Shown here: positions 44,671-56,190 of the stretch, piece by piece
Layout: every line of letters starts with the position of its first letter
How positions within the stretch are numbered: position 1 is the stretch's first letter
NCBI GenBank assembly: GCA_015039365.1
Contig: WION01000236.1
Coordinates: 1-64,000 of the forward strand
Source of the DNA: Amanita rubescens
Taxonomy: Eukaryota > Basidiomycota > Agaricomycetes > Agaricales > Amanitaceae
Length of the DNA: 64,000 nucleotides
Reading direction: 5' to 3'
Notes under the pieces: generated by a model
The model's input: the letters and a program-made list of their open reading frames with translations, nothing else
Told to the model about the DNA's origin: nothing
Databases searched by the model: none
Program-made: the position numbers and the translations under genes

Positions 44671-47443
44671 AGAGCAGCACAGCCACTACAGGCCCTGGCC
44701 TGAGCTTAGGCTCTTGGCTCGGCCTGTGCTTTTTACAAGCCCAAGCCCCAGCTTTCAGGCCGAGCCGGGCTGGGAACATCACTAAAGAAGGCTGAGTTGG
44801 AAAGTCAAAGATTCAAAGTTCACAAAATTCTGGCCTCCAAAGCCAAAACACCCAAAGGCTGCCAAGCCAAAGTACTAAAGTATTCAAAGTTTCCACACCC
44901 AAAGCTAAAGCACCCCAAAGGCCCCAAATCAAAATATGACATTTCCCTGATGGGATCAATATCACCCTGAACCATCATCACCTCCGCATCTTTACTGCCG
45001 AATTTCTGATCCTGAAGCATTACTCAACCACGCGCCCAGGCCTTTTCTTATGTAAGCCAAACATACTTAATTACCCAAACCTATTCTCACTCACTTGCAG
45101 AGGCAAGCGTTTGAACCAAGCCATCGGAGACGGCCCCGCTCAGGGTGTCTATCAACGAGCGCTCGACATGCGCATTGATTCAGGACGGTGGCTCGACATC
45201 AACGGTGGTTTCTACCACACTTTAAATTTTTGTCCCAAGCCTGCACTTGTCCGCGAAGATTCACTTATAGATTTCGAGATAGACGGTGTAATAACCGCAA
45301 TGGTAATGGTGCAGCTACTTGTTGAGCCATACCCTGTCAATCCATTCCTTGTGTATGCGGCCTTCTTTCCAGGGCCAGAATCCCTCGAGTTTCTCTTGGA
45401 TCCACTGCTCGAGGACAAAGATTATAAGCGAGACTATCTGCTCGCGATGATTCCTGACAGAGAAACACGCATGGCTCTCGCTGAGCTGTTCATGCTCAGT
45501 CAGGACCGAATCATTCCCGTGCATGAAGCTGTTGAACATGTTCTTCTTCGTCGAGCATTCGAAGACCCAATTGGAGCCCCTGCTATTTTTTTTTCTTCGC
45601 CACGCGATGGCTACCAACATGCTAACATCAGGCAAGAACTCTTCAACATCCTGCTTATTGGACACCACAAGCCCTGGACACACCCACACTTCAAGGCTTT
45701 CACACGTGGGCTTCGTCTCGGCCTCTGTAATGTCCCCGTCTTTGTCAAACATCCTACTGAAGTCGAAATCAAAGAGGACATCTACCTCTTTGGGATCCAA
45801 CTGGTGTTAACCCTTTGGAACAACCACATCACTTGCCCTGACGACATCACCAGGCGACTCCGATATCTCCTATTCAATCCTCTTCAACAGCCCGAGGTGA
45901 TGCTTTTTGCCAAACTGTTCCGCACACGATTTGCCCGTTGGCTCCGAGGGAAAGGCCATCCCCAGGAACTGGTGGGAAGCATAGTACCCACAGACATGTA
46001 TGAGAAGAGCCTCAGGTCCCTGAAGACAACGCGCGCTGCAATCTTTTGGAAGGCTATTTCCAATCTTGATGTGTTACCCGCCCACGGCCGATCTTGGGAT
46101 ATGATGGTAAGCCACTTCAGGTTACCTATGCTTCCTTTATTTAACTGCGTCACATAAGCAACACTTTACCCTCCCCCACGTGTCCTTGTGGACTCCTTGT
46201 GGACTCCCGGACTCCTCAGGACTCCCTGTAGACTCCTGATAAATTGACATAAAATGCCAGGAGTGGACAAGGACTCCTTGTGGACTCCTTGTTCACTCCC
46301 TGTTCACTCCTCATTGACTGCAAAAAAGCGAAAAATGCCAGGAGTCATCCCACAAGGAGTGGACCAGGAGTCCCTGTGGAGTCCTGCTCACTCCTGGTTC
46401 AAAGCAAAAAAGTAGTAAGTAAAATTGCAAGGACTGGACAGGAGTCCCTGTGGAGTCCTGCTCACTCCCTGCTCACTTGTCATTACTGTAACAATGGCAA
46501 CAGAAATCTGTTGCACTACAATGCTACATAACAGTGAATCTAAATAACTTAGTACAAACCATTTAAAAACATCATCTGCACCAATCAATACCAACACCAT
46601 CACCACCACTATCATCATCACCATCCACCTGTGGCCCACTTTTTTCCTGCTCTGATTGTTTGTCAATGTAATATGCAGGAACCAGTTAAAATTGCTGCTA
46701 ATCATCCTTTTCAGTATTTGCTCATAACCACCTAGTAAGGCATTCAATGTTCACATGCCTGTGTATTGAAGGCACACATGTAACTGAGTCATATCTTCAT
46801 TGAAACTTAATCCATCAGGATTCCTACTCATTCCCAGCCATTCCTATTGCATCCTATGTAAGTAGACTGACATCACCAGTACTTTACACTCATGTGCAAT
46901 TTCATGCTGCTTTCCAAATTTCAGGTGGGCATGCATGTTGTTTGGCAATGTTTATACTTGCAATAAAAACCTGAAAATTCATATGATCCAGGTCATATAG
47001 GACTTATTGTAAGACCAAATAATGCCAAGTACTTGAAATATTTGCAAAAGACCTTTTCAGATGTGAGTGTGAGGAAATTGTAAAGTCTGAAAATAATCTT
47101 GAAAATGTCCCATGTGATCAAGGACATGCAAGAATTATGATGCCAAACTAAATAAGCTAAAATGTGAATGCAAAAAGTCTGTTTGTCTTTTGGTTTTGCC
47201 ACTCCATGTGTGACCACCTGCAAAGTCAATTTAGGAGGGGTGTCTGGTGATGATCAAGTTTGGTCAGTTTTAGGAAGTTGGGGTTGCTGGTGGCTATGAG
47301 TGACTGGAAGTGCTGGAAGTCAGTTAGTTGCAGTGACTTCAATGTGCAATGGTTTGGAGTAGCATCAGAAAACATGCCAAAAATCTGACATCTGATGGTG
47401 TCTGATTCCTGATTGCCTGACTGGTGCTGGGACACTTGGAGGG

Positions 47444-47969
47444 TGTTATGATCACGTCAATCTCCACCTACAATGTATCCACACTAAGAGCGCTTGACAA
47501 AGTAGACTAAGTCCAACGGACAAGTCAAACAATAGGTGAACGAATAAGCTAAGTGATAAGACGACTAGAAGGAGTCTTATCCTTGAGAGCAATAATGAAC
47601 AGAGTAGAAACGACGTTCTTTAGGCGAGATGAGATGTGATATTGACAAAGACAAACTAAGTCGAACTTAAGGTTCGACGTTACAGTACATCGGTTTATAT
47701 ACATGTACAGAAACACAGCCGTATCGTAAGTAGAACAAAGGTGATAACAAGTATAGGTAAAACAGGGGGCATGGGGGATGGTACGCGTATGAACGAGGGA
47801 GGGGTTCAAGGGCATAGGGTAAACGGAATGGGGATCGATTAAGGGAACAAGGTAGTCCGTTTGATGAACATAATGGGGATGCGACGAGGGGGTAGGCATA
47901 TACGAAAAAGTAAGCATGTCCGACGTGTCATGTAATCATAATGTAGGAGTCCGTACCGTGTTTGTAACA
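47444..47969. mobile_element. Solo LTR, 526 bp
   Basis: Begins TGTTATGATCACG and ends GTTTGTAACA, so the terminal TGTTA/TAACA is a perfect short inverted repeat. The 5-bp target duplication GAGGG is at 47439-47443 and 47970-47974. A TTTATATACATG box lies near 47692. There is no internal retroelement sequence. Different in sequence from the LTR at 4597-5260. Confidence 0.88.
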
Positions 47970-48627
47970 GAGGGTATGGGATGCAAAGCAGCAAATCCAA
48001 GGCCCATTCTTCCTGATCATCTTCATTATGTGCATGGTGTTTGTACATGGAAATTGCTGCCATCTTAAAGTTGTGTTACAAAACATCACAGGGCTCAGCT
48101 CTTATAAGATGGAGCCTCATTTCATTCAGCCTTGGAACTGGTTGTTTGATTGTCTGACAATCAGATGTCATCAGTTAATATCAGACAACAGACAACCAGT
48201 GTTTCAGACACTGTCAGATCATCACCATCAGACAACCAGTGTTCCAGCACAAGTCAGGCAATCAGAAAATCAGATCAGGTTCAAAAGACTGGTGTTCAAA
48301 ACAGTACTTTGCAAGTATCTTGAGTTTGGCAGCATTTGGCACTGCAATTCTTGTACAGATGTGATCACTTGATTTCTTGGGATTTTTGAGAATTTTTTTG
48401 ATTTTTTTGATTTTTTTCAAAGCTATGTTTGAAAATGTATTTTGCAAATATCTCATGTTTGACTTTATTTGGCATTATGATTGTTGCATATTCTGAATCA
48501 CAAAAGCTAGGCACATCTTTTTTGTCACAGTCACATATTACATAATGTCACACTTCTATAAAAGGAAATTTTAATTTTGTTATATTTTATCTTATCTTAT
48601 CTAGGCCATCATATTACTTAAGCTGCC

Positions 48628-48657
48628 TATCATCTATCTATCTATCTAATCTTATCT
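48628..48657 (+). repeat. TATC microsatellite
   Basis: A short run of TATC/CTAT repeats near the right side of element D. Confidence 0.6.
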
Positions 48658-48976
48658 CCACTACCCCCCCTTTTCCCGAGGGGGTGCTGGGGGATATGTG
48701 CCAGATGCCCCCTCCTTATATACCTGTGGGCCTGCGCACAGACCAACTGGTCATGTCACATGACCACATAAACAGGAATGAAACAAGGAGTCCTGGGAGT
48801 CTACTGGGAGTCTACCGGGAGTCCCAGCTCACTCCCAGTACATTTTGGCTGGGATGAGGGGTCTTCCAGGGAGGTGGGAGTCCCTCTGGAGTCCCGGGAA
48901 TTCCCGGGAATTCCTGGGAGTGAGCCAGGAGTCCTCAGGAGTCTACAAGGAACGCGTGGGGGAAGGTAAAGACCTC

Positions 48977-50316
48977 GCAAGATCGTCCAAACTTTGAGTA
49001 TCCTTAGTATCTGCAAATATTGCAGAATCAAAGATATCAGAGTAGTCTGTTGTTTCAGTTCGTACTTTTTGTACATCTCTGGATACAGAATCTCCCGAAT
49101 CTTCGGATATCTCATCAATTCTCCCCATGAAGTCATCCATGGGAACCGCACGAGTACCTTTGTACTTGTAAATCTTGGGGACAAATTCTTCATCAAAATC
49201 TGTCATTACCTGATCTCCAATTCTGGCAATCAGAGGTAAAGATGCTGATGTCGAAGATGCCATAGCATGCCCAGAACCAAGTGTTGATTGAGCTGCTGTG
49301 CAAGCAGCAAGTTTATTCGCACGATTCTTTGCTTTAGCTGCCTTATTGCGTTCCCAATTTGGTCCTTTAGACTGATTAGGGACTTGACCAGCCCATTGGG
49401 GTCTAAAAGGAGTCTGAGATTGGCCAGGTGTATGTTTTGGTCCATTAGATGGTCCACCTGTCGAAGTATGTTGTGTTGGGTTTCTTCGATTTCCCATTGG
49501 TTTTCTTCCACCTCTGCCTCAAAAGGATTTCCCACAATAGGAATTCCAAGGGGTGCGAGGTTGTCCTTGTTGCAATTGTTGGCGTGCCATATTTGCAACT
49601 ACTTGAGAGTTAGAATGTTTATTCCCTCTCGTGACAACAGAAGTATTGGCATTGTTCCTGTTACCTTTCCTTCGGGACCATTCCTCAGATATGAGATTAA
49701 GGAATTCATCTACAGTGTCATCATCTGCGGAATGTGCCAACAGATTTGCGACAAAGCTATCCCAAGAAGGAGGTAAGGCATGTAGGATCATCATAATTTG
49801 CATTTTGACGGTTAAGGTTACACCTTGGTTTGATACTCTATTAATCAAGTCCATAAGATGCGGAACTTGAGTGTTTGGATTGGAATTCTCTTTGAGTTTC
49901 CAATCGACAATTTGTCTATAGAGTCCAAACGTAGCAGCCAGACCTTGTTTACCGAATTTATCCTTTAGAGATTTCCAAAGGACTTCAGCTTTATCATTTT
50001 TATCGTCAACAAGGTGTACTAGATTAGGTGCTAGTTTTAAGGTAATGTAACCCTTGGCTTTCATATTGTCCTCTTTGAATTCGACGTATTCTTTGCGAAT
50101 TTCTTTAAGGGTTTTTAATTGATCTGGCTTTATGTCAGATGTCTTTATTGCCGCTTTTTCAGACGGTTCAAGATCTCTGGGCCAGTCAAGTTTAGGATCA
50201 ATATGTGCACCAAGACCTTGACTGTTCAAGTACGCAGTCATAAGTCTTTTGAATGCAAGCCAATTTGATCCGGTAAGAACAGGAACAATGGAGTTTATCG
50301 AATTGGAAGAAGACAT
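48977..50316 (-). pseudogene. Copia-type gag
   Basis: Gag protein of a Ty1/Copia element, forming the particle around the retroelement RNA. It starts MSSSNSINSIVPVLTGSNW, followed by the typical gag-polypeptide pattern: FKRLMTAYLNSQGL, KAKGYITLKL, EVLWKSLKDKFG, and MILHALPPSWDSFVANLL. The zinc-knuckle site is degenerate: only SYCGK remains, immediately followed by an in-frame TGA at 49519-49521. The same frame then continues through a Gln/Asn/Pro-rich part (RNPTQHTSTGG) to DDFMGRIDEISEDSGDS and stops being coding at 48976, where element D begins. Confidence 0.82.
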
Positions 50317-50506
50317 TTTCTTACTTTGGTTAAGTTTGTTTAAAATCTAAGAAGATTTTTCGTAAGAAAAGGTTCAAATAATAATAAGGCATAAGAATAT
50401 ATGTGATGATGTAATTTCCGTCCTGATTTCTTAAGCTTAATGTCGTTCATGTTAAAATGACAAGAATATAGTTTTTTACTATCTAGTGTTAATACTAGAA
50501 AGTAAA

Positions 50507-53500
50507 CTAGGGAATATCTTTTTTACACGTCCTTTCAGGTATGTAATATCGAATTTCCGTCACAGGGTTAGATGCGAATCTAGCCCTCCTATTGTCTCTA
50601 TCATCGACAAGTTTGTCGAAAATAGATTCTTTAGGTAATTTTATGTGAGGAAAGTCTTTATACCGTCCAGGAAGCCTTCCAGTTTCCTGCCATATTCCCA
50701 TGTCATTACTATATTCGTCAACAACCCTTTTCACTTCGGTTCCCTCTTGATTTGAAGGAAACACTCCAGCCGCTCTGCTTTGGGCTCGAGTTTTAGATAC
50801 GATGTATCCCCAACTTGCAATGTTGGGGGCGCATCTACTCCAGGTAGGTGTCAGTACTTTACACTCCCCCCCCAGTCCGATTAGACTCCGACAGACTCCT
50901 ATAGGACTCCTATAGGACTCTGATCACTTTCTGATAAAATGTAAAAAAATGTAAAATGGTAGGAAACATGTTTGGCATTGTTTGTTTATGTTTATTTATA
51001 TTAGGCATCTTTAACTTGCAAAAGAAATCCAAAATCCTTAAAAATAGGGAATGATGTTTGGCATTGTTTATTTATGTTTATTTGTATTAGGCATCTTTAA
51101 CTTGCAGAATAAATTCAAAAAAATACTGAAAAAATGCGGAAAATTCATGTGATCCAGGTTATCTAAGAATTATAAAACCAAACAATGGCAAACTTGACAT
51201 ATTTGCAAAATACTTTTCAGATGCAAGTGTGATCTTGAAAAATGCACACAAGGTCATGCAAGAATTAGGACACAAATCTGAGCCAAATTCTAGGTAAATG
51301 TAAAAGAATGTATCACCACTCCATGTGACCACCTGCAAAGCCATAGTTGAACCCAACACAATTTGGGTGTGTCTGGCTGGTGATGATCAATGTAGTACAT
51401 ATGTGTGATCAGTTAGAAAGGGCTGGCAGTGGTGAAAGTCAGTTTCAGTAATGTGACTTGAGTGGTGAGTAGAGGCTGCTGAGGTCAAGGACATTGGCAA
51501 CATGCACATGGCAGTGGCTGCTGGGGGTGCAGTGCAGAGTGTTGAAGTGACGATCTAGTTTTAGTTCCACAATCCCACATGTTTGTTGCCAGCAACAACC
51601 AATGACCACCAATCACCTATGATTGTCATAGGTAAATATGAGGGATTTGTGATTATGTATGTATTGAAGTCAAGGGGTGAAAGCAGGTGGAGATGAGTTC
51701 TTGGTTATTTGGTGATGCCGGGTACACAGTGAGTTGTGGTTGTTAGAACCATATTAATAATTGTCTGACTGTCTGACTATCTGACAGGCACTGACAGATG
51801 TTAATGCACTAATTATCTGGTTGTCTGACTATCTAATAGGCACTGACAGATGCTGACACACTGATTATCTGACTGTCTAACAGACAGTGTTTCATAAGTT
51901 GTCTGACTTGTCTGACTGTCTAACCATCTGAGCAGTGAGAGACACTTAAGCATCAGACAACATCAGACAAGGCTATGATCAGACTTTTGCTGTGTTAGCT
52001 GATGTACTAAGCTTCCACACTAGAAGCATGTGGCAAAGTTAACTCAGCAATGGTTAACTCAAATACTAAGAGAATGATGATATGATGAGTGCTAATACAA
52101 TAGTAGGATAGAGTCTTTGGATGTTTCAGACAGAAATTGAACAAAGTGTGGACAATGATAGATAACTTGATGAGTAAGTAGAGATACATAAGAGGGTCTG
52201 TCACTTCCAAAACTAATCAGGCATGCATAATGTGGGAGTCAATACTATTAGTAACAGAATGGTGGCTCAGTGACATCATGTAATTAGTATCAACTTCCAA
52301 AGTTCCAATCACAATGGCAACACTATCTGGCACCTGTGCCCTGCCACACTGAGTGTCCTACTATCATGATCATTATCAGCTACCTCCAATCACAAGTACT
52401 ATTAGTAATTTGAAGTTAGGTACAGTGCCCTATAGGCCAATATCAGTCAGTCTCACCTTTACTAGTAGTTATACTATAACTTTGTTGTCCATGCTCTGTT
52501 CCAGAATTGCCTCAAACCTAAGACTATGATATTCTATTGTTTTACCTAATATGTTTGAAGTTTCCCTGACCCCACACCTCCAGTGGTTTGTCTTATCAAT
52601 GTGACCAGGGGCCCTTGTACAAAGTCACAAGATGTTTTGGCAACCTATCAAATTTCTCTCCATTATATCTGAAGAATTAATTACAAATATCTTGGGTTTC
52701 AAAGGCTCTGTTCTGGAGCATGATTCTTGCACCATCTTGATCACATGATTTTTCCAGATTTTTCAAGATTTTTAGCAGCCTTTCAAATTTTCAACATGAA
52801 GTGTTTAAAACAGTATTTTGCAAATATCTTGAGTTTGGCATTGTTTGGCATGTCCATTTCCACACTAATCTGATCACATGATTTTTCCGGATTTTTCCAG
52901 ATTTTTGGCAGCCATTCAATTTTTCAACATGAAGCGTTTAAAACAGTATTTTGCAAATAACTTGAGTTTGGCATTGTTTGGCATGTTCATTTACAAACTA
53001 ATCTGATTACATGATTTTTCTGCATTTTTCACAATTTTTTTCCAAAATTTCCCACGGTCACACAGTACTCTTGGCAAATGGTGGTATTACAAATGAGACT
53101 ACAAAGACTACATTAAAAAGCGGAGTCCTATAGGAATAGTCCTATTAGAGTCCTATGTCCTATTCGAGTCCGTCGGAAGGCTTCCTATTCATCCGATACC
53201 AGTCCGATTGAAAAATGTAGTGTCAAAAAATTTGTAATGTTAATGTAATCTCATTTGTAATAAATTCCGATGTGACTCCTATAGGACTCCTCAGACTCCG
53301 ATCGGACTCCGATCGGAATAGGGGGGGGACAGTAAAGACCTCGTAGGTGTTGTTGACTTTCGCCATCCTTTTTGTTCTGTATTACATTTTAGTTGGGTCT
53401 TATATACGTTAAAAGGTGTATTTACCTTTCCTTTTTTGTATATTTGAGTGATCTCCTCCGGAAGAGGAATTCTGCCCCTTTCGTCAGATGCGATGCCAAG

Positions 53501-54322
53501 GAAATGTTGGCGGTACGCATCCGAATCCAAAGCATTAGGGATATTCGTCTTATTTTTCCATTGACGATTACCCTTATGCCAGTCATTTTTGGTGACTGGC
53601 CTGAATTGGACATGGGCATTGTTTGGTGGTCCATAGGACCACTCTTCCAGTTTAGCGTTGTGGATCCAAGGCGATCCACGATCTTTGTTATATCGCCAAC
53701 CTTCGTTGACGATAACAGATCGTCCTTGTGGACGAGAGACTGGCCCAACAGCCTTCGCGGCCTTGGCGTATGAGACTAGATTATCTTTATGAGATAAAGA
53801 TGCACACCTAGTATTTCTAGAAGACTGACCTGTTGGGCTCCGCATTGATTTGGGAGCCGTCGGGACTCCTTTATAGTCGAAGACGACTTTTTGTACACAG
53901 CGGTGTACATGGTGTATCGCATCGGGATGCGAACAGTGGCAGCCTTTTGCTGCATGAGGCATATATGGGCGCGAGCCCATGGGAACAGGATACTTTTTAT
54001 AGTTCCTATTAAGCCTCACAGCTTGAGGCGCAGAAGTCGGAACAGGAATACGTAATGAAGGTACCATTTCTGGTACCTGTGCCTTTGCAGGCGGCGGCGA
54101 GTTTTTAGGTAAGGCCCTAACGGGGGCCTGGAGATGCCGGGCGCCAGAGCCGGGCAAATTGTTCGGGGTAGTCCGAGAGGGGACTGTCCTCGAAGAAATC
54201 GGAGTGCCAAGGGCACCGCCAGCAGAAGACAACGGCGAGAAAGAGTTTACAAACGACATTTTTATATAAATTGAAAAAATTGATTTTAAAATTTTGCTGA
54301 AATCAGGAGGTTTAATCATCAC
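50507..54322 (-). pseudogene. Extra retroelement ORF before gag, interrupted
   Basis: A minus-strand frame starts at 54322 (or at the internal Met at about 54259, MSFVNSFSPL) and runs to the family-2 insert. It resumes below the insert in the same frame (STTPT, then WSRCAPNIASWGY) once the element and one target copy are removed, and ends at 50507, about 190 bp before gag. The joined length is roughly 450 residues. It has a Pro/Ser-rich start, a Cys/His patch KGCHCSHPDAIHHVHRC, and a basic segment with NKDRGSPWIHNAKLEEWSYGPP. I do not recognise it; Copia elements do not normally have an ORF here. Confidence 0.62.
50853..53342 (+). mobile_element. Family-2 element, copy C
   Basis: A 2490-bp element starting CAGTACTTTACACTCC and ending ACAGTAAAGACCTC, with the 8-bp duplication GTAGGTGT at 50845-50852 and 53343-53350. 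It is clearly related to copies A and B over its whole length but differs by many substitutions and small indels, so it is older or from another sub-branch. It interrupts the extra ORF of the retrotransposon, which reads through when it is removed. Confidence 0.92.
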
Positions 54323-55569
54323 ATAGTTCTTTGGATAAGATCAAAAGAAAGGAATGGGCGTTCAGAGCCTTCAGCCCTTACTAATCCCAGAAAACAGATA
54401 ATTTGTACGCAAATTGGATGTTTCGGCACAAGTTTCGCACATCATTGTTTCTTCTTGTCATGCATGTTGAATTTGGTACTAATCGTTATGAAAGGTGTTA
54501 TATTAACCAAGATCTATGTCACATTGGTATCCACTTCGATGTTTTTAGCATCTAATAACGCAGTATAATATTTGCGTGGGATATGATCCAATGTAGGTAA
54601 GAATAGCCAACCTAAGCGTCTGACAATAGATTAAAGACTCGGGGATCGGCCCTTGTCCCTTCTTAAACGATCAAATGATAACCGTTTAATCTCTGGAATA
54701 ACCATGACGATAACGACTGCATTCCCAAATGCATGAGATAAGTCCATCACTTAGATGGTCTATGGGATCTCAATCCCCCACTAGACGTGTATGTACAAGT
54801 TTTTAAGAATTAATCTAGACACCGCTGGGTTACAGCTGAGTGTATTCCTAATCTAGAGAAGTCCCTAAGGGCGCATTCTCGATAGGCAGAGTGTACGGTC
54901 CACAATGTGACCTCATCTCACCCCTTATACTAGAATCTATTATTACTTGTACATATATTAGGTATTTTACAGGATCGAAAATCCTGATGATGGTATAGCG
55001 TGGTTCAATACGTCCAATCACATCACACTGCCCAAGCGGAATACAGTGTGGGACGTCACCCTTTTATACGGTAGGTAATAACCGGTGAAGTTCACACTTC
55101 ACAAGTGAGCCAATTTCTATTGACGCAGTAATGGTCCACTGCGAGATTTTTAAGGCAATCTAGGCCGGTTTTTAACGTCATCCAAGACTGTCCCTTGAAC
55201 AGGGATACTCGTAATTTAGACCGCTGAGTAATTAACGGGGTCCCCTTAGCCCTGGGTCCGGGCGTATACAATCCAGGTAAGCGGATGACTCAGAGTCTAT
55301 CCCTCACTTCCCAGAAGGGTTAGCCAAGTGCGGTGACTAATCTATCAAGAAAATGAAAACCACACTGGGCGCCTTGCCCAGTTACCTTTGTTTTACCTTT
55401 TCTCTCCGTCAATGACTTGAGAGTGTGCGTCGCTTGGCTTCACAACCAATAGCGCCAAAGGCGTCTGGTTTCGGGGCCCATAACCTGTTGAAACTAGGGG
55501 TAACAAGTCCCTAGCGAGCAGCGCAGTCTAGTACATAGAATGTACTACTTACCGAGTGTGGTGTGGAGT
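54323..55569 (-). other. Retrotransposon leader, no gene seen
   Basis: About 1.25 kb between the LTR and the first ORF, dense in stop codons in all frames. No primer-binding site could be matched by eye next to the LTR end near 55569. Its length is unusual for a Copia element and might hold RNA structure. Confidence 0.5.
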
Positions 55570-56190
55570 TGTTAAGAGCTTACTGGAGCTGGGGCTCAAC
55601 AGTAGACAGTAGAGAGGATAATAGGATAAGGATTGACACTACTAGAGTACAGTTTATATACTACTAAACTACAAATAAGTACAAAGAGTCTTATCAGTAT
55701 GAGTCACAGGTATTTGACTCATAAGGCGTCATTCCACAGCAATGCACAGCTATTGTACAGCAATGCATAGCTTTGCGCAGCACTTGACTCATCAATTATA
55801 TTGACTGACTCATCACATTATCAATCTTCAATGTGATAGGTCGATAACCATAACGTATATATGTCTTCTATTCTCATGTCAACATATATTCACATCATCA
55901 ATAGTTCCACTATTATGATTGGATGATCTTATGAGAATATCGCTAGGATATTCTCATGTCAGAATATGTTCTCATCATCAATCATCCACTATTATGATTG
56001 GTAGATGAGTATGAGAATATGTCGAATATATTCTCATGTTAATATATTATCTCACACTCAATCATCCACTATTATGATTGGTTGAGAGACGAGTAAGTAA
56101 CTGAGCGTTATTACATTAGTTAGTGTAAACTAATGATATTACTTATATTTACTATATACTGTATGTATATCGTATATTATAAGTTCAACA
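55570..56190 (-). repeat. 5' LTR of Copia-type element
   Basis: On the minus strand the segment begins TGTTGAACTTATAATATACG at 56190 and ends CTCTTAACA at 55570, giving TGT..ACA ends and a length of 621 bp. Only one LTR is present, so the inner border is inferred from the terminal dinucleotides. The outer border is firm, because the undisturbed gene sequence is known from arm A. Confidence 0.6.
55907..56081 (-). repeat. Three 80-bp units in LTR
   Basis: CCACTATTATGATTGG occurs at 55907, 55986 and 56066, a spacing of 79-80 bp, each with nearby GAGAATAT/ATATTCTCATG motifs. In minus-strand orientation these lie upstream in the U3-like part of the LTR, as expected for promoter/enhancer repeats. 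Confidence 0.75.

Larger units (their letters stand above)
41829..44952. mobile_element. 3.1-kb TIR element inserted in HECT-like gene
   Basis: Terminal inverted repeats of about 38 bp: left CATCAGGGAAACGTCATATC at 41829, then GATTTGGGGCCTTTGGG; the inverse ends at 44952 with only a few mismatches. Both ends are followed inwards by many CTTTGGG/CTTTGAAAG motifs (left) or CCCAAAG/TTCAAAG (right), probably subterminal repeats. No target duplication was found, and joining the flanks directly keeps the host frame. The interior holds a minisatellite, a GC-rich part and overlapping frames (for example 43319-44251) without recognised domains. Superfamily unknown. Confidence 0.65.
40073..46157 (+). 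pseudogene. HECT-like domain gene with Cys/His N-terminus, disrupted
   Basis: The first exon (40073-40292) encodes Cys/His motifs CLCGHSWWKHIPLF and GVCSSTQCGGY; the next (from about 40350) has CVCGTPYDTH. Later exons run 40791-41213, 41268-41472 and 41523-41828 (acidic, DEDGIDFPDINELP). After a 3.1-kb insert the frame resumes at about 44953 (ITLNHHHLRIFTAEFLIL), with an intron at 45052-45101, and then 45102-46157 (NQAIGDGPAQGVYQRALD, LLVEPYPVNPFLVYAAF). The AIGDGP..VY opening resembles the HECT-like domain of agaric lineage-expanded proteins, which I only recall by pattern. A ubiquitin-ligase role would be inferred. The frame has a stop near 40480 and ends where element D begins. Confidence 0.55.
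46159..48976 (+). mobile_element. Family-2 relative, element D
   Basis: It begins CAACACTTTACCCTCCCCC and ends GGGGGAAGGTAAAGACCTC, matching the terminal pattern of family 2, and its first and last few hundred bases are filled with GGACTCC/GGAGTCC motifs. Interior blocks resemble copies A-C in diverged form (TGTCTGGTGATGATCA near 47236, CAGACAACCAG near 48190, TTTGCAAATATCTCATG near 48443). The left 8 bp (CACATAAG) and right 8 bp (GCAAGATC) do not match, so there is no target duplication. Left and right flanks are two different truncated genes, which points to recombination between elements. Nested inside is a 526-bp solo LTR. Confidence 0.75.
48977..56190 (-). mobile_element. Truncated Copia-type retrotransposon
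   Basis: Read on the minus strand: a 5' LTR (56190-55570), a 1.2-kb leader, an ORF of unknown function (54322 to 50507, split by family-2 copy C) and a Copia-type gag (50316 onwards), cut off at 48977 by element D. Integrase, reverse transcriptase and the 3' LTR are missing. Its 5' end (TGTTGAAC) abuts the JmjC-like gene of arm B at 56191, so it inserted into that gene; the matching right side of the gene is not in the window. It is not autonomous. Confidence 0.8.

Noticed and set aside
47549..47917. 122-codon minus-strand frame
   Set aside because: Lies entirely inside the 526-bp solo LTR.
46151..48984. Target duplication for element D
   Set aside because: Left CACATAAG and right GCAAGATC do not match; the shared GCAA is offset relative to the element ends and too short to count.
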